Positions 52,696 to 61,810 are shown, counted from the first letter of the stretch. The stretch: 64,000 nt of DNA from DTKD01 sp050948905 (GCA_050948905.1 JBMNES010000001.1:2418001-2482000); one strand, 5' to 3'. Notes: generated by a model not told the origin, from the sequence alone. Made by a program: numbers and translations.

Positions 52696-53964
52696 TTGGA
52701 GCCATTAGAGCTTTCAGAGCTTGAAAAGAAAAGCATCGAAGAATTGGAAGGCATAGCTAAGTCCCTTGGCATTGAGGGCGGCTATAGCAAACGGCAGGAG
52801 CTTGTCGTCCAGATTCTTACAGGGGTGGCGGAGAGCAGCGGGTTGATATTCGACCAGGGCGTGCTGGAGATATTGCCGGATGGCTGGGGGTTTTTAAGAC
52901 ACTCGAACTTTGCGCCCGCCAGCAGCGATGTATACGTTTCACAGTCACAAATCAAGAGATTTGGGCTGAAAACAGGAGATAGAGTCTCCGGGCAGGTGCG
53001 TCCTCCGAAAGATTCAGAAAAATATTACAGCTTGCTCCGGGTGCAGGCAGTCAACGACGCCAACCCTGAAATGGCCAGAACGCGAAAGAACTTTGACGAC
53101 CTTACCCCAATCTACCCCAACGAGCAGTTTATTCTAGAGACAGGACGCAGCAACATCTCCGCCCGATTTATAGACCTTATCGCGCCTATAGGAAAGGGCC
53201 AGAGGGGACTGATCGTTGCTCCGCCTAAAGCAGGCAAAACGACCCTGCTGAAGACCATAGCAAACAGCATCACCACCAACTACCCAGAAGCGGTTCTGAT
53301 CGTGTTGCTGATTGACGAGAGGCCGGAAGAAGTTACGGACATCAGGCGATCTGTGGATGGAATGGTAGTCAGTTCCACCTTCGACGAGCTTCCGGAAAAC
53401 CATATGCGAGTTGCGGATATGGTTTTAGAGATGAGCAAACGTCTGGTAGAATCAGGTAAAGACGTGGTGGTGCTGCTGGACAGCATTACACGACTATCGA
53501 GAGCATCGAACCTGACTGTTAATCCGAGTGGACGAACTCTGTCCGGTGGACTTGATCCAACCGCGCTTTATCGACCGAAACGTTTTATCGGCGCGGCGCG
53601 TAACATAGAAGAGGGTGGCAGCCTGACGGTAATCGGTACTGCTTTAGTTGAAACAGGCAGCCGAATGGACGATGCCATCTTTGAAGAATTCAAAGCGACG
53701 GGTAACATGGAGTTGGTTTTGGATAGGAATATAGCGGAAAGACGTATATTCCCGGCCATCGATGTCAGACGATCAGGAACAAGACACGATGAATTGCTGT
53801 TCACTGAAGAACAGCTCAAGAGGATATGGCAGTTGCGCAGAGTATTGGTTGCGCCAGAAATAGAAGACCCGACGCAGTTGCTTATCGAACGGCTGCAGAG
53901 CACAAAGTCTAACAAAGAATTCTTGCAGTTGGTCGACAAAACTATAAGGAGCGACGCCGATTAG
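52696..53964 (+). CDS. rho: Transcription termination factor Rho
   Basis: Hexameric RNA-dependent ATPase that ends transcription. N-terminal helix bundle (ELEKKSIEELEGIAKSLG), cold-shock-like RNA domain (GVLEILPDGWGFLR, SSDVYVSQSQIKRFGL), ATPase with Walker A VAPPKAGKTTLLK, Walker B VVVLLDSITRLSRA, and R-loop GGSLTVIGTALVETGSRMDD. A GTG at 52687 lies inside the AGAGGTGAG ribosome site, so the TTG at 52696 is the better start (422 residues). Confidence 0.96.
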   Translation: MEPLELSELEKKSIEELEGIAKSLGIEGGYSKRQELVVQILTGVAESSGLIFDQGVLEILPDGWGFLRHSNFAPASSDVYVSQSQIKRFGLKTGDRVSGQVRPPKDSEKYYSLLRVQAVNDANPEMARTRKNFDDLTPIYPNEQFILETGRSNISARFIDLIAPIGKGQRGLIVAPPKAGKTTLLKTIANSITTNYPEAVLIVLLIDERPEEVTDIRRSVDGMVVSSTFDELPENHMRVADMVLEMSKRLVESGKDVVVLLDSITRLSRASNLTVNPSGRTLSGGLDPTALYRPKRFIGAARNIEEGGSLTVIGTALVETGSRMDDAIFEEFKATGNMELVLDRNIAERRIFPAIDVRRSGTRHDELLFTEEQLKRIWQLRRVLVAPEIEDPTQLLIERLQSTKSNKEFLQLVDKTIRSDAD

Positions 53965-53986
53965 CGAGTCGGAAAGGATTTCCACA

Positions 53987-54502
53987 GTGCCCGACGATTT
54001 CAGCTTTGAAGATGAAGAGCGCTTTGATAGCCTGTTTTCGGAACAGCCAGATGAAGATGAGCGCGTACTGCCTGACCGTGACTCATTAGACGAAAAAGAG
54101 GTCAAGGTTGTGGGTGTCTTCGAGCATCGTGACGAGGGCAACCTGCATCCGTCTATGTTCGTGCTGCTCAGAGACTCTCAGGAACGCTCTGTGTTGATAT
54201 TTATCGGCAGATTTGAAGCCCAGTCTATATTTTTGGCGCTCGAAGGCGCTTCTGCAGACCGGCCACTGACTCACGATTTGTTGGTAAACACAGTCAACAG
54301 AATGGGCGGGACGGTCGACCGGGTTTTGATAGATGATTTGTGGAACAGCACGTATTACGCCAAGGTCTCTATCGAGAACAACGGCAAGGTGCTGGAGGTA
54401 GATGCTCGGCCAAGTGATGGAATAGCCATCGCGCTCAGGGCAAAGGCGCCGATATATATGGCAGAGGCTGTGCTTCAAAAAGCAGCCGTTAAAGAAGGAT
54501 GA
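53987..54502 (+). CDS. Bifunctional nuclease family protein (DUF151)
   Basis: A 171-residue DUF151/BFN protein; family members have been reported to have RNase and DNase activity. Domain from about residue 38: KEVKVVGVFEHRDEGNLHPSMFVLL, IFIGRFEAQSIFLALEG, RPLTHDLLVNTVNRMGGTVDRVLIDDL, and EVDARPSDGIAIALRAKAPIYM. The first 37 residues are strongly acidic (FEDEERFDSLFSEQPDEDERV) and probably disordered. GTG start with AAAGGA eight bases upstream. It follows rho by 22 bases. Confidence 0.88.
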   Translation: MPDDFSFEDEERFDSLFSEQPDEDERVLPDRDSLDEKEVKVVGVFEHRDEGNLHPSMFVLLRDSQERSVLIFIGRFEAQSIFLALEGASADRPLTHDLLVNTVNRMGGTVDRVLIDDLWNSTYYAKVSIENNGKVLEVDARPSDGIAIALRAKAPIYMAEAVLQKAAVKEG

Positions 54503-54509
54503 TTTGATC

Positions 54510-54533
54510 AGAGGTTCTCATAAGAGAGCCTCT
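54510..54533 (+). terminator. Intrinsic terminator after the rho-DUF151 unit
   Basis: AGAGGTTCTC with GAGAGCCTCT: 10-bp stem with one G-U pair and a 4-base loop, followed by TTATTGTTG. Confidence 0.75.
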
Positions 54534-54561
54534 TTATTGTTGAGGTAGGGAGGACTGCATT

Positions 54562-55440
54562 ATGTCAAACATCGGTTTCATCGGTCTTGGGGCTATGGGC
54601 AAGCCAATGGCGCTCAATCTGCTAAAAGCCGGCCATACGCTTCGGGTATATAATCGCACAAAATCCAAGATGGAGCCCCTGGTAGCTGCAGGCGCGCTGG
54701 CAACCGACACTTGCAGTGAGGCTGCGGCCGGTGCCGATGTTGTGATCAGCATTGTGTCGGATTCTGCTGACGCCAGAGAGGTGATCCTGGGGTCATCTGG
54801 CGCATTGGCAGGCGCAAAAAAGGGTGCAATAATCGTCGATATGAGTACCATTTCGCCTTCTGTGGCAATGGAAATCGGTGATTCGTGCAAGATGCGCGGC
54901 TTCGAGTTTTTAGACGCGCCGGTTACGGGCGGCGAAGCTGGTGCGACAAATGCTACTCTGTCTATAATGGTCGGCGGCAATCAAGAGGCACTTGAAGCAG
55001 TGCGACCGATTTTATTGGCTATGGCGTCGAAGATCACCTATATGGGCCCGTCCGGCAGCGGGCAAACAGCTAAAATGTGCAATCAAGTGATTTGTGCACT
55101 TAATATACTGGCGGTAAGTGAGGGCATGGCGCTTGCTGAGGCTGCAGGGTTGGATCGCAAAGTATTGCTTCACGCGATGCAGGGTGGGGCAGCCGACTCG
55201 TGGATGTTGGATAATCTGGCCCCGAAGATGGTCGAAGACGACTGGGAGCCTGGGTTTAGAATAGCGCTGCAGCAGAAAGACGTTCGGCTGGCGCTGGAAC
55301 TGGCCGCCTGGCATTCGCTGCCTTTATTCGGAACAGCGACTGTTCAGCAAGTGCTGAGGTCCGCCGCATCGAAAGGGTGGGGCGATGAAGGAACGCAGGC
55401 TTTAGTGAAGGCAATCAAAGAAATGGCCGGCAAGCTGTAA
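54562..55440 (+). CDS. Beta-hydroxyacid dehydrogenase (GarR/MmsB family)
   Basis: A 292-residue NAD(P)-dependent oxidoreductase of the 3-hydroxyisobutyrate dehydrogenase family, which includes tartronate semialdehyde reductase. GFIGLGAMGKPMALNLLKAGH is the Rossmann motif, DAPVTGGEAGATNATLSIMVGG is the substrate signature, and the catalytic lysine is Lys171 in GQTAKMCNQ. GGGAGG precedes the ATG. The substrate cannot be fixed; succinic or tartronic semialdehyde and 3-hydroxyisobutyrate are candidates. Confidence 0.9.
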   Translation: MSNIGFIGLGAMGKPMALNLLKAGHTLRVYNRTKSKMEPLVAAGALATDTCSEAAAGADVVISIVSDSADAREVILGSSGALAGAKKGAIIVDMSTISPSVAMEIGDSCKMRGFEFLDAPVTGGEAGATNATLSIMVGGNQEALEAVRPILLAMASKITYMGPSGSGQTAKMCNQVICALNILAVSEGMALAEAAGLDRKVLLHAMQGGAADSWMLDNLAPKMVEDDWEPGFRIALQQKDVRLALELAAWHSLPLFGTATVQQVLRSAASKGWGDEGTQALVKAIKEMAGKL

Positions 55441-55441
55441 A

Positions 55442-56758
55442 TCAGGCTGCCTTTCTTTTCATATTTGCCCGATCGGATGTTGAATCTGCGGCGGGAGTTT
55501 CCCAGACGAAGACCCGGTTTCGCCCCGATTTCTTCGCCTGATAAAGCGCCCTGTCGGCACATTCGATTAGCTCTCCCGGGCTGGTGCCATCGGTGGGAAA
55601 CTCGGCCACACCCATGCTCACGGTCGCGGCGCCTTTTTCCAGGGGTAGTTGCGATATTGTGCTTCGAATCCTCTCGGCGACATCATATGCCGCGTTCTTG
55701 TCGGTCCTCAATATAATCATCGCGAACTCTTCGCCGCCATATCTGGCTGCTATGTCCCCTTGTTTTAAGCCATCAGCCATCGCGAGGCTTACTTTTTGGA
55801 GGACCGCGTCGCCCTGTCGATGTCCAAACGTGTCGTTATATATCTTAAAGTGGTCGACATCGGCCATTATCACGCAGAACTTACGATCGGGTTTTCGGGC
55901 TGATGCGTTGCAAAGGTCGTTTAGTTCCTGCTGAAACTTTCTATGATTGTGTAAGCCGGTCAGCCCATCTGCGGTGGCCTGCAGAGATAGTTCTTGATTG
56001 TTGCCGGCTAGTTCCTCAACCATAAACCGGGATTCTTCCAAAGATGAAGTATATGATAGCGCGGTAGAGGCCTGGGCAGCCAGCACCTGAATTCCGCAAA
56101 TAAGTTCCTCAGGTCGAACGGTTTTGTCCTTAAAATACCCGACCAGCGCTCCCACTATCCTTGTATCGGAGCTGATTGGACAAGCGACAATTCTTGCCAC
56201 TCCCTGGCTGCTGAAGACTCCCTGATAGGTGGGCATTTGAGATTCGTAGTGTTGGATGTTATCAATCAACAATGCATTGGTGTCGCTGCGATCGGTCAGC
56301 CTTTGACCAAACAGGCATAAAAATGACTCTTCAATATTGCTATCGACTTCCTGCGTGCTTTCAGCCTCGATACAGCCGGTGCTTGAGTCTATCGAGTACA
56401 GTGTTATCATATCCGTACCCAGCGCCACACTTCCCGCGTTCAACACTGCCGCAATCTTTTTCTCCACGACGGAATAAGGACCCAAATCTGAGATAATCTG
56501 TGTGGCCTGGGTGACTTTGTTTAACCTTTGATCAAGGCTATCGTGGGCGGTTGGTGCTGTTCTGATTCTGAGGCTGAACACAGACGATATGACGACACCA
56601 AGTAACGCTACCGCGGTGCCAACCATTACCATTCTACGCTCGGTATTAAGCGCCAAGGCTAGCAGGACCCACAAAATTGGTATAATAGCAAACAGGTGCA
56701 AGAGTTGCACGTGGTGTTTATTCTCTGAGCGTCTCATAGTGCAATTATCGGCATACAC
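55442..56758 (-). CDS. GAF-GGDEF diguanylate cyclase, membrane-bound
   Basis: A 438-residue c-di-GMP synthase. Two transmembrane helices (about 19-38 and 43-63), a GAF-like domain (about 95-240), then GGDEF with metal and substrate residues (MADVDHFKIYNDTFGH, ARYGGEEF at 339-345, TVSMGVAEFP). The allosteric I-site RxxD is replaced by KQGD (332-335), so product inhibition through that site is probably lost. GTG start at 56758 or ATG at 56737; neither has a clear ribosome site. It is convergent with the dehydrogenase, ending one base from it. Confidence 0.9.
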   Translation of the reverse strand: MYADNCTMRRSENKHHVQLLHLFAIIPILWVLLALALNTERRMVMVGTAVALLGVVISSVFSLRIRTAPTAHDSLDQRLNKVTQATQIISDLGPYSVVEKKIAAVLNAGSVALGTDMITLYSIDSSTGCIEAESTQEVDSNIEESFLCLFGQRLTDRSDTNALLIDNIQHYESQMPTYQGVFSSQGVARIVACPISSDTRIVGALVGYFKDKTVRPEELICGIQVLAAQASTALSYTSSLEESRFMVEELAGNNQELSLQATADGLTGLHNHRKFQQELNDLCNASARKPDRKFCVIMADVDHFKIYNDTFGHRQGDAVLQKVSLAMADGLKQGDIAARYGGEEFAMIILRTDKNAAYDVAERIRSTISQLPLEKGAATVSMGVAEFPTDGTSPGELIECADRALYQAKKSGRNRVFVWETPAADSTSDRANMKRKAA

Positions 56759-56809
56759 GCCTGGACTATTCAGGGAGGCACGGCCAAATTAGCTTCAGAA
56801 GGGTCAGAT

Positions 56810-57886
56810 ATGGCAAAGGTCACCGAAGATATTGTCAGCAAACTCGAGGCTCAGGGCGCATTGAAGAAGGCTTTGCTCTCTGAAGCCCTGGGCAACGGCC
56901 GGGTTGGGTGTAATATATGTCAGCGCAGGTGTCGAATTGAGCCGGGTGGGGTGGGGTACTGTCGAACGAAGATAAACCACGATGGTGTGCTTTATGACAC
57001 AATCTACGGTGTGATCTCCTCTGCGAATGCCGACCCTGTCGAGAAAAAACCGGTGTTTCACTATAAACCGGGCAGCCGTTGCTTCTCCGTTGGCTCGTTG
57101 GGATGTAACTTTCGATGTGAGTTTTGTCAGAACTGGGAAATCGCTTATTCCGACGCAGTTCACTCTGACGGAACATCCTGCAGGACAGGTATTACGCCCG
57201 AAAAGCTACTCCAATTAGCGAAATCCTCAGATTCCAGGGGAGTCGCGTGGACCTATAACGAGCCCGGCATTTGGCTGAACTACACACTGGATTGTGCCAA
57301 ATTGTGCAAAGAGAACGGTTTATATACGGTCTATGTCACAAATGGATACGCGACGCCTGAGCATTTAGATGCCATCGGGCCGTATCTCGACGTCTACAGG
57401 GTCGATCTCAAAAGTATGGACGATTCCTTCTATCAACAACTGATCAAGGTACCGTCTGTCCAAGGGATTCTTGATGTCGCTAAGATGGCAAAGGATAAAT
57501 GGGATATGCATATTGAATGCGTGACCAACGTGATACCAGGTTGGAACGATTCTGAGGACAACATTAAACAGACAGCTACCTGGATCGTCGAAAACCTCGG
57601 CGAAAAGACTCCATGGCACATTACTCGTTTCTTTCCTTACGGAGGCCTCTCACACGTGCCGCCGACGCCGATTTCGACATTGGATAGCGCAGTTAAACTC
57701 GGGCGCAACTGTGGCTTGAAGTTTGTGTACCTCGGTAATGTGCAGACTCAAACCGGCCAGAACACGTATTGTCCGAAATGTGGTCGCTTATTGGTTGAGC
57801 GATCCGGTTACAGAACTACTATGCAGAATGTCGACGAGCATGGGCACTGTAAAAACGATGGCGAGGATATTAACCTTCACCTCTGA
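56810..57886 (+). CDS. AmmeMemoRadiSam-type radical SAM enzyme
   Basis: A 358-residue radical SAM protein of the PflA-like family that usually occurs with AMMECR1 and Memo proteins. N-terminal cysteines C34NIC37, C41 and YC51R give a possible extra metal or cluster site. The radical SAM motif is GCNFRCEFC (Cys99, Cys103, Cys106), with VAWTYNEPGIW and TNGYATPEHL downstream. A C-terminal CPKCGRLL knuckle may bind zinc. Partners are not in this window. The substrate is unknown for the family. Confidence 0.88.
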   Translation: MAKVTEDIVSKLEAQGALKKALLSEALGNGRVGCNICQRRCRIEPGGVGYCRTKINHDGVLYDTIYGVISSANADPVEKKPVFHYKPGSRCFSVGSLGCNFRCEFCQNWEIAYSDAVHSDGTSCRTGITPEKLLQLAKSSDSRGVAWTYNEPGIWLNYTLDCAKLCKENGLYTVYVTNGYATPEHLDAIGPYLDVYRVDLKSMDDSFYQQLIKVPSVQGILDVAKMAKDKWDMHIECVTNVIPGWNDSEDNIKQTATWIVENLGEKTPWHITRFFPYGGLSHVPPTPISTLDSAVKLGRNCGLKFVYLGNVQTQTGQNTYCPKCGRLLVERSGYRTTMQNVDEHGHCKNDGEDINLHL

Positions 57887-57970
57887 TATTGATATCAGGA
57901 AGGAAGGGACCGCCGCGCTATTGCAACTTAACATAACATATATTATCGTGCGTTGCATTTACATACCAAA

Positions 57971-58001
57971 AGGGCGCCCCGGCCTATCGCCGCAGCGCCC
58001 T
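57971..58001 (-). terminator. Hairpin terminator for the minus-strand receiver operon
   Basis: AGGGCGC with GCGCCCT (7 bp, 17-base GC-rich loop that can fold further); on the minus strand TTTTGGTATG follows. It lies between the convergent radical SAM gene and the small membrane protein gene and may serve both. Confidence 0.6.
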
Positions 58002-58028
58002 GAGACTACTCAACTATATCTTCAAAAA

Positions 58029-58226
58029 TCAGGCGATTGATTTGCGCAATCCATCGACAGCTTCGTCAAGTTTTCGCACCGTGTTGCGTGCTTTCTCGAA
58101 CATTTCGTTTACATCCTCAACAATCGGTTCTGATTGTTTATTGATGTAAACTCCGACTGCGGTAACTACCGCGGCTGCGCCAACAGTTGCGCCCAGGATT
58201 ATCGCCAGTGTTTTTCTGTCGCTCAA
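58029..58226 (-). CDS. Small membrane protein (YtxH-like)
   Basis: A 65-residue protein with one N-terminal transmembrane helix (about 7-27, LAIILGATVGAAAVVTAVGVYI) and an amphipathic, charged helical tail, like YtxH-type stress proteins. TTG start with AAGGAG six bases upstream. It follows the receiver gene by 23 bases, apparently in one transcript. Confidence 0.65.
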   Translation of the reverse strand: MSDRKTLAIILGATVGAAAVVTAVGVYINKQSEPIVEDVNEMFEKARNTVRKLDEAVDGLRKSIA

Positions 58227-58249
58227 AGCCGTCTCCTTGTTGTATGGCG

Positions 58250-58663
58250 TCAGATGTTGATCTCGTATCTCTTGTCGCCGCCAGGCCCGCCGCCCATCGA
58301 GTCGAATATCCTCTTGACAAACGACAGCAACTCCATAGGATTAAACGGTTTGGTGAGATAACAATCGACTCCCGACTGCCAACCCTTGAACACGTCCGCA
58401 TCCTGAGCCTTAGCGGTCAACATCACAACAGGAATATCCCTTGTGCTTGGGTTTCGACGCAGGTTCTGCAGAACCTCAAAGCCATCCATATACGGCATCA
58501 TAACGTCGAGAACGACAAGGTCCGGATTTTCCTCTGCAACCTTCTGCAGCGCCTCCTTACCGTCGTTCGCAGTCACGACCTGATACCCCGCTCGTTCCAG
58601 ATTCACCTGGACCAGGCGAACAATATGCTTTTCATCATCAACGGCAAGAATTTTCTTCGGCAC
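58250..58663 (-). CDS. Response regulator, single receiver domain (CheY/Spo0F-like)
   Basis: A 137-residue receiver: Asp9/Asp10, phospho-acceptor Asp53 in VVLDVMMPYMDGFEVL, Thr83 and Lys105 in YLTKPF. No DNA-binding domain follows. GTG start with GGGAGG seven bases upstream. No kinase lies next to it; it belongs with the small membrane protein downstream and possibly with the glycosyltransferase group upstream. Confidence 0.92.
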   Translation of the reverse strand: MPKKILAVDDEKHIVRLVQVNLERAGYQVVTANDGKEALQKVAEENPDLVVLDVMMPYMDGFEVLQNLRRNPSTRDIPVVMLTAKAQDADVFKGWQSGVDCYLTKPFNPMELLSFVKRIFDSMGGGPGGDKRYEINI

Positions 58664-58811
58664 GCCGGAACCTCCCTAGCTGAAATCCTACTCAACCAGT
58701 ATATCACGAGGGTGGGTGCACGGTCAATGCAACTGCACACACCACAGTAATCGGAAGAATATATCCTATTCTATAGTGCAGTCCCCTACCCTGCGCGAAA
58801 TTTGTTTTTGA

Positions 58812-59867
58812 TTATAGTTTGTCCAAAAAAGGCACCATCGACAACTGCGCCAGCAAACAGGCAACAGTTGATTCGGACCCCTGATTAAAGTTCGGTCCTC
58901 CCTCCGTAAGCGCGTCATAACACCCGCCAGTTACCGGGTCATACAACGCCTCGCCAACCGAGTTGTGGCCGAAAAACCAGTCGAAACATATCTTGGCCAA
59001 TCGAAGATATTTCGGGTCCTTTGTGGCTTCATACGCCGCCAGATATGACAACTGGTGTCCCAACGGATCCACCGGCTGCTGATCATACCAGGCCCGTTCG
59101 TAGCCCTTAATATACCAACCATTGCAGCCTATCGGATGTAACATATCGTCTACGATGCAGACAGAGGTCAAAAAGTTCAGGCTTTCAGTTGCAATGTCCA
59201 GATATTCTTTGTTTTTCGAGGCTATATACGCCATAAACAACGCTCGCGGCAACATACCGTTGGAATAGGTCAACGCAGTCTCAAACCACGCCCAGTCCTT
59301 GGATGCGTTAAAACGATACTCCTTACACAGCGCATCTGCCTGGCTAATCATCGCCCTCTTGACCTCGCTGTTTTCGGGATCATAATGAAGATGATAATAA
59401 CACCCCAGCACCATATAGGCGCGTGCCCGCAGGCTCTGCGTGAAAGGTATCCACTTCATCGCCGCGTCGAATAGCTGCTTTGCCACTTTCTTAACGTTGG
59501 GATGCAGATCAGCATGAAGTGCATAGCCACACGCCCACAGCACCCGGCCGAAACAGTCGTCGCTGCCCATATCATCCAGCCAGACCTGGTCATAACTCAT
59601 AAAGTTATGAAAACGTCCGGATGGCGTCTGTGCATAATGCAGAAAGCTGAGATAAGTGCTCACTAACTGCAGCGTTTGGCGAGATTTTGTGCGCTCATAC
59701 TCCATAATGGAAGCAATCAGCGCACGTGCGTTATCATCCGTGGTGTAACCCGTACGGCGATTAGGAATCGAAAAGATAGCGTGCTGAATTACACCAGTCG
59801 AATCCGTCAGTGTCTCCAGGTGTTCAAATACTATTGGTGGGTAAATTTGTCCTCTCCTTTTGAACAA
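58812..59867 (-). CDS. Alpha/alpha-barrel protein paired with GT4 (glycosidase- or epimerase-like)
   Basis: About 351 residues, nearly all helical, with aromatic motifs such as GYTTDDNARALIA, DQVWLDDMGSDDCFGRVLWACGYAL and NQGSESTVACLLAQLS, typical of six-hairpin glycosidase barrels. In some bacteria this domain is fused to or placed next to a GT4 glycosyltransferase, as here (5-base gap). The listed start is a TTG; however AGGAGAGG lies after it and points to an ATT codon at 59846 (see findings). The reaction is unknown; processing of the glycan made by the neighbour is likely. Confidence 0.7.
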   Translation of the reverse strand: MFKRRGQIYPPIVFEHLETLTDSTGVIQHAIFSIPNRRTGYTTDDNARALIASIMEYERTKSRQTLQLVSTYLSFLHYAQTPSGRFHNFMSYDQVWLDDMGSDDCFGRVLWACGYALHADLHPNVKKVAKQLFDAAMKWIPFTQSLRARAYMVLGCYYHLHYDPENSEVKRAMISQADALCKEYRFNASKDWAWFETALTYSNGMLPRALFMAYIASKNKEYLDIATESLNFLTSVCIVDDMLHPIGCNGWYIKGYERAWYDQQPVDPLGHQLSYLAAYEATKDPKYLRLAKICFDWFFGHNSVGEALYDPVTGGCYDALTEGGPNFNQGSESTVACLLAQLSMVPFLDKL

Positions 59868-59872
59868 TGAGT

Positions 59873-61174
59873 TTATGAGCGCGGTTCCTGTTTGACTATT
59901 CCGGACATGCGCAATATTCTATCGAACAGGTCAAGATAGCTAATGGCAACGTTGAACCAGGCCGCCCGCCTTGCATAATTGTACGCATTCGACTCCAGGC
60001 TCTCACGCAAATCTTTATCGCTCAGAACCTTAATCACAGTGTCTGCGATGCTTTCCGGGGACTGGAAATCAATTAAAATGCCTCTACCATCCGCCAATAC
60101 TTCCTCGGCATACAAATACGGCGTGCTCAAAGTCGCCTTGCCACAGCCCAAAGCATAGGCCAAAGTGCCGCTTGAGATCTGATCCTTGCTGAGATACGGG
60201 GTGATATACACATCCGTCGCGCAAAGGTATCTGACTAACTCGCTTAAAGACAGGAAGCGGTTGTTGAATCTGACGTGATCTTCCAGGCCCAGCTCACTGA
60301 TGACTTCAGTAAGGTAATTTCGATAGGATTCTCCCTCGTGCTTTCGGACTCCGGGGTGCGTCTCGCCGAGAACCAGATAGGTAGCGTTCGGGAACTTCTC
60401 AAGTATCTTAGGCATTGCCTTGATTACGTACTCAATGCCTTTACCGCGATTGATAAGGCCGAATGTGGAGATTATTTGCCTGTCTGCCATACCAAGCGCG
60501 CGTTTCACGGTCGAAGCTGATACCCTGTGCACATTAGGCACACCGTGCGGTATGACCGTAATCTTTGCGGGATCGACGTCATACCCATCAAGCAGGATCT
60601 GCCGCCCCGTCTTGACCATCACCACCATTACGTCGCACATACGCCCGATCTCCTGCGTGATCCTCTTTTGATTCGGGCTAGGGCTATGCAACACCGTATG
60701 CATTGTCGCCACAACGGGCTTTTCAACCGCCTCAAGAAAGTCCAGCACATACTCACCGTCCGGCCCACCAAATATGCCGTATTCGTGCTGCAGATTCACT
60801 ATATCTATTGAAGAATCGTTGATAAACTTGGCCGCATCAAGATACGACTGCCGATCTTCTTTGAATATCTGGTGCCGCACTACCCTCTCGTAGGGTTCGA
60901 TCTCATGTTCGCGTTTGATAGCGACGACGGTTGGTTTTGAAAACGGTGTATACTTCGCAACCGAAGTTGCGACGTCTTTGCAGAAAGTAGCGATCCCGCA
61001 TTCGCTCGGAGGATACGTCGAGACGTAGGCGGGTTCGATTTTGTTCATAGACTGGCGGATGAAACTGAACAGGTCGAGGTCCTCGCTTTTGAGCCACCTC
61101 ACTTCATCCCTCAACGCGAATTCTTCGGGGACAAACGTCATATCCTGACTAGCGTCTTTTTTAGTGTCACTCAT
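59873..61174 (-). CDS. Family 4 glycosyltransferase
   Basis: A GT-B retaining glycosyltransferase of about 433 residues. VSTYPPSECGIATFCKDVA starts the N-terminal fold, LQHEYGIFGG is typical, and the donor-binding half has VIPHGVPN, FGLINRGKGIEYVIKAMP and a late EVLADGRGILIDFQSPE. The frame is open to 61222; the ATG at 61174 begins the conserved hydrophilic leader. No signal peptide or membrane helix. It is paired with the alpha/alpha-barrel protein downstream. The probable product is an oligosaccharide or envelope glycan. Confidence 0.88.
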   Translation of the reverse strand: MSDTKKDASQDMTFVPEEFALRDEVRWLKSEDLDLFSFIRQSMNKIEPAYVSTYPPSECGIATFCKDVATSVAKYTPFSKPTVVAIKREHEIEPYERVVRHQIFKEDRQSYLDAAKFINDSSIDIVNLQHEYGIFGGPDGEYVLDFLEAVEKPVVATMHTVLHSPSPNQKRITQEIGRMCDVMVVMVKTGRQILLDGYDVDPAKITVIPHGVPNVHRVSASTVKRALGMADRQIISTFGLINRGKGIEYVIKAMPKILEKFPNATYLVLGETHPGVRKHEGESYRNYLTEVISELGLEDHVRFNNRFLSLSELVRYLCATDVYITPYLSKDQISSGTLAYALGCGKATLSTPYLYAEEVLADGRGILIDFQSPESIADTVIKVLSDKDLRESLESNAYNYARRAAWFNVAISYLDLFDRILRMSGIVKQEPRS

Positions 61175-61255
61175 GCACACAACACCCCACAATATGGGGC
61201 CTGCCTCCTTCCTGGTCAGCACGAAATGCTGTCATAGCTCGTGATCAGCGTCTTT

Positions 61256-61603
61256 TTAGCCCAATACATTCACGGCATCGGCTTCTGCGTCGTAGATCGG
61301 AAAGACTTTTTCAAGACCCGTAATCTCAAAGACCTTGCGAATCTGCGGGTTGTCGCAGACGAGGACGATCTTCCCGCCGTTTTCAGTCGATCTCTTGAGG
61401 CCGCCGACTAGTGCACCCAGCCCCGAGCTGTCAATATATTCCACCTTGAGCATACTAATAACCAGGCTCGAAGAACCATTATCAATAAGCTCTACCATCG
61501 CCTCACGAAATCTCGCCGATGTGTAGGCATCAACTTCACCCGAAAGATCAATTATCGGAATTGTGCCGTTGTGACGAACACTGATTACAAGATCCATTTC
61601 CAT
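61256..61603 (-). CDS. STAS-domain anti-sigma factor antagonist (SpoIIAA/RsbV type)
   Basis: A 115-residue STAS protein. IIDLSGEVDAYTSARFREAM and VEYIDSSGLGALVGGLKR carry the conserved phosphorylatable Ser region (DSSGLGAL). It would bind an anti-sigma kinase to free a sigma factor or steer a partner-switch. No kinase or phosphatase is nearby. GGGAG precedes the ATG. Confidence 0.9.
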   Translation of the reverse strand: MEMDLVISVRHNGTIPIIDLSGEVDAYTSARFREAMVELIDNGSSSLVISMLKVEYIDSSGLGALVGGLKRSTENGGKIVLVCDNPQIRKVFEITGLEKVFPIYDAEADAVNVLG

Positions 61604-61810
61604 TAGCTTTCACTCCCTTGAACCGACTGATGCTATTTTCTAATATAGATTATGTGACCTTATCCATGACTTCTTAAGCCAGGACGAGCTAAGAACCTGC
61701 CTCTTTACGCACAGCAGAGAGATTGTTTGCCGCTTTTATCAAAAACTAAGACATGAACGCATGAAGGAGTTTATCAGGCCGGTAATGGAATGTCAATTAG
61801 AGGTGATGAT

